Assembly (NCBI GenBank): GCA_003233615.1
Contig: QIMB01000117.1
Location: 1-6,005, forward strand
Direction: 5' to 3'
DNA: 6,005 nt
From: Nitrospirota bacterium
GTDB taxonomy: Bacteria > Nitrospirota > Nitrospiria > Nitrospirales > UBA8639
Made by a program: the position numbers and the translations under genes
Shown here: piece after piece, positions 5,329 through 6,005 of the stretch
How the letters are laid out: every line of letters begins with the position of its first letter
Position numbering within the stretch: the first letter of the stretch is position 1
The notes under the pieces: model-generated
Told to the model about the DNA's origin: nothing
The model's input: the letters and a program-made list of their open reading frames with translations, nothing else
The model's database searches: none

Positions 5329-6005
5329 ATGGGCAAGAAACAACCGAACATAGGGGTGGGGCTCCGTCCCACCCACTATCCGTATCTTGAGCCACGGCCT
5401 CAAACCACAGTTACGTGGTTTGAGGCTATTAGTGAAAACTATATGGACACTCAAGGCCGCCCACTCGACATGTTACAACTGATCCGGGAAGACTACCCTG
5501 TCGCCTTACATGGCGTTTCCCTTTCTATTGCCTCTGCTGAAGGGCTTCGCCAAAATTATTTACACAAACTTCGCGCCTTAGTTCAACAGATTGATCCGTT
5601 CCTCGTGTCGGATCATCTTTGCTGGACGGGACTACAGCAACAGAACTTACATGATCTTCTCCCAATTCCGTTTACAGACGAAGCATTGAATCTCATCGTT
5701 GACCATGTGGATCAAGTCCAAACATTTTTACAGAAACCCATCCTGCTAGAGAACGTTTCGACTTATTTACAAATTCCTGAAGGTGACTATACAGAATGGG
5801 AGTTTTTGCAAGCCGTTGCCGATCGGTCTGGATGTCAAATTTTGTTAGATCTAAATAATTTATATGTAAATGCTCGCAATCATCACTTTGATCCTTTTGT
5901 CTTTCTTGAAGGAATCCCCACACGGATAATCGGACAAATCCATTTAGCCGGATATACCGACATGGGCACCCATCTCTTTGATACTCATTCCAAACAGGTC
6001 TATCC
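5329..6005 (+). CDS. bufB: MNIO (DUF692) bufferin maturase, C-terminus missing
   Basis: 225 codons are visible; the family is usually about 270-290 residues, so roughly the last fifth lies beyond the edge. MNIO enzymes are TIM-barrel proteins with two or three non-heme irons that use O2 to rewrite cysteines in precursor peptides (MbnB, TglH, BufB). Motifs in order: IGVGLRPTHYPYL (8-20), FEAISENYMD (31-40), LHGVSLSIA (60-68), SDHLCW (94-99), LENVSTYL (140-147), DLNNLYVNARNHHFD (174-188), IHLAGY (204-209) and FDTHSKQV (217-224). The likely iron ligands H61, H96, E141, D174, H205, D218 and H220 are all present. ATG at 5329 is chosen because the family N-terminal motif begins seven residues later. 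It has no Shine-Dalgarno sequence, which suggests translational coupling to bufA2. A DUF2063 partner (BufC) is expected next. Confidence 0.93.
   Translation, partial: MGKKQPNIGVGLRPTHYPYLEPRPQTTVTWFEAISENYMDTQGRPLDMLQLIREDYPVALHGVSLSIASAEGLRQNYLHKLRALVQQIDPFLVSDHLCWTGLQQQNLHDLLPIPFTDEALNLIVDHVDQVQTFLQKPILLENVSTYLQIPEGDYTEWEFLQAVADRSGCQILLDLNNLYVNARNHHFDPFVFLEGIPTRIIGQIHLAGYTDMGTHLFDTHSKQVY
5354..5374 (+). promoter_or_regulatory. GC-rich hairpin in the first codons of bufB
   Basis: GGGTGGG (5354-5360) and CCCACCC (5368-5374) form a perfect 7-bp stem around a 7-base loop, with an additional G-U closing pair possible inside. It lies 30 nt after the precursor stop and about 25 nt into bufB. No T-run follows, so it is not an intrinsic terminator. 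It could protect the precursor mRNA 3' end or slow bufB expression. Confidence 0.5.
5397..5426 (+). promoter_or_regulatory. Perfect 12-bp stem-loop inside bufB
   Basis: GCCTCAAACCAC (5397-5408) and GTGGTTTGAGGC (5415-5426) are exact reverse complements around the 6-base loop AGTTAC. The structure covers codons 23-33 of bufB and is the strongest perfect hairpin I found in the window. It is not followed by a T-run. Because it lies 23 bases after the GC-rich hairpin, the pair may act together on the bufA2-bufB transcript. Confidence 0.6.

Noticed and set aside
5354..5426. Intrinsic terminator separating bufA2 from bufB
   Set aside because: Neither hairpin is followed by a T-run, and both lie inside the conserved bufB coding frame.

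Overview
The window is bacterial chromosomal DNA of roughly balanced base composition with Gram-negative features: Sec signal peptides, two lipobox-type exported proteins and a periplasmic copper-type RiPP locus. The mix of genes and the dispersed repeat with a GTCATGCTGAG core suggest an environmental bacterium, possibly Nitrospirota (Nitrospira-like). That placement is an impression from memory, since no marker gene is present.

Left part (1-1479, minus strand): the first 493 codons of an exported tetratricopeptide-repeat protein whose C-terminus lies off the left edge. The following 487-bp gap holds a degraded 192-bp miniature transposon-like repeat (1535-1726) and an A+T-rich leader for the next gene.

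Centre (plus strand): an EmrE/Qac-type small multidrug resistance transporter (1967-2296), then a single-domain class I polyphosphate kinase 2 (about 2415-3338) followed by a long stem-loop (3374-3419). Next comes a second, better-preserved copy of the miniature element in inverted orientation (3481-3676). It has 15-bp terminal inverted repeats and an 8-bp near-perfect flanking direct repeat. Immediately right of it is the decayed C-terminal end of a sulfite-oxidase-type molybdopterin enzyme with three in-frame stops (about 3689-4047).

Right part (plus strand): a DUF547 lipoprotein (4086-4871), then a bufferin-type locus. This consists of a small six-cysteine precursor (5043-5324, BufA2-like) followed after 4 nt by the MNIO/DUF692 maturase (from 5329, cut by the right edge). 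Family knowledge says such pairs make peptides whose cysteines are oxidatively modified to bind copper; a BufC partner (DUF2063) would be expected just beyond the window. Two features stand out. The precursor signal peptide ends in a lipobox-like sequence. Two strong hairpins lie within the first 33 codons of bufB, one of them a perfect 12-bp stem, and they could set the precursor-to-enzyme ratio.
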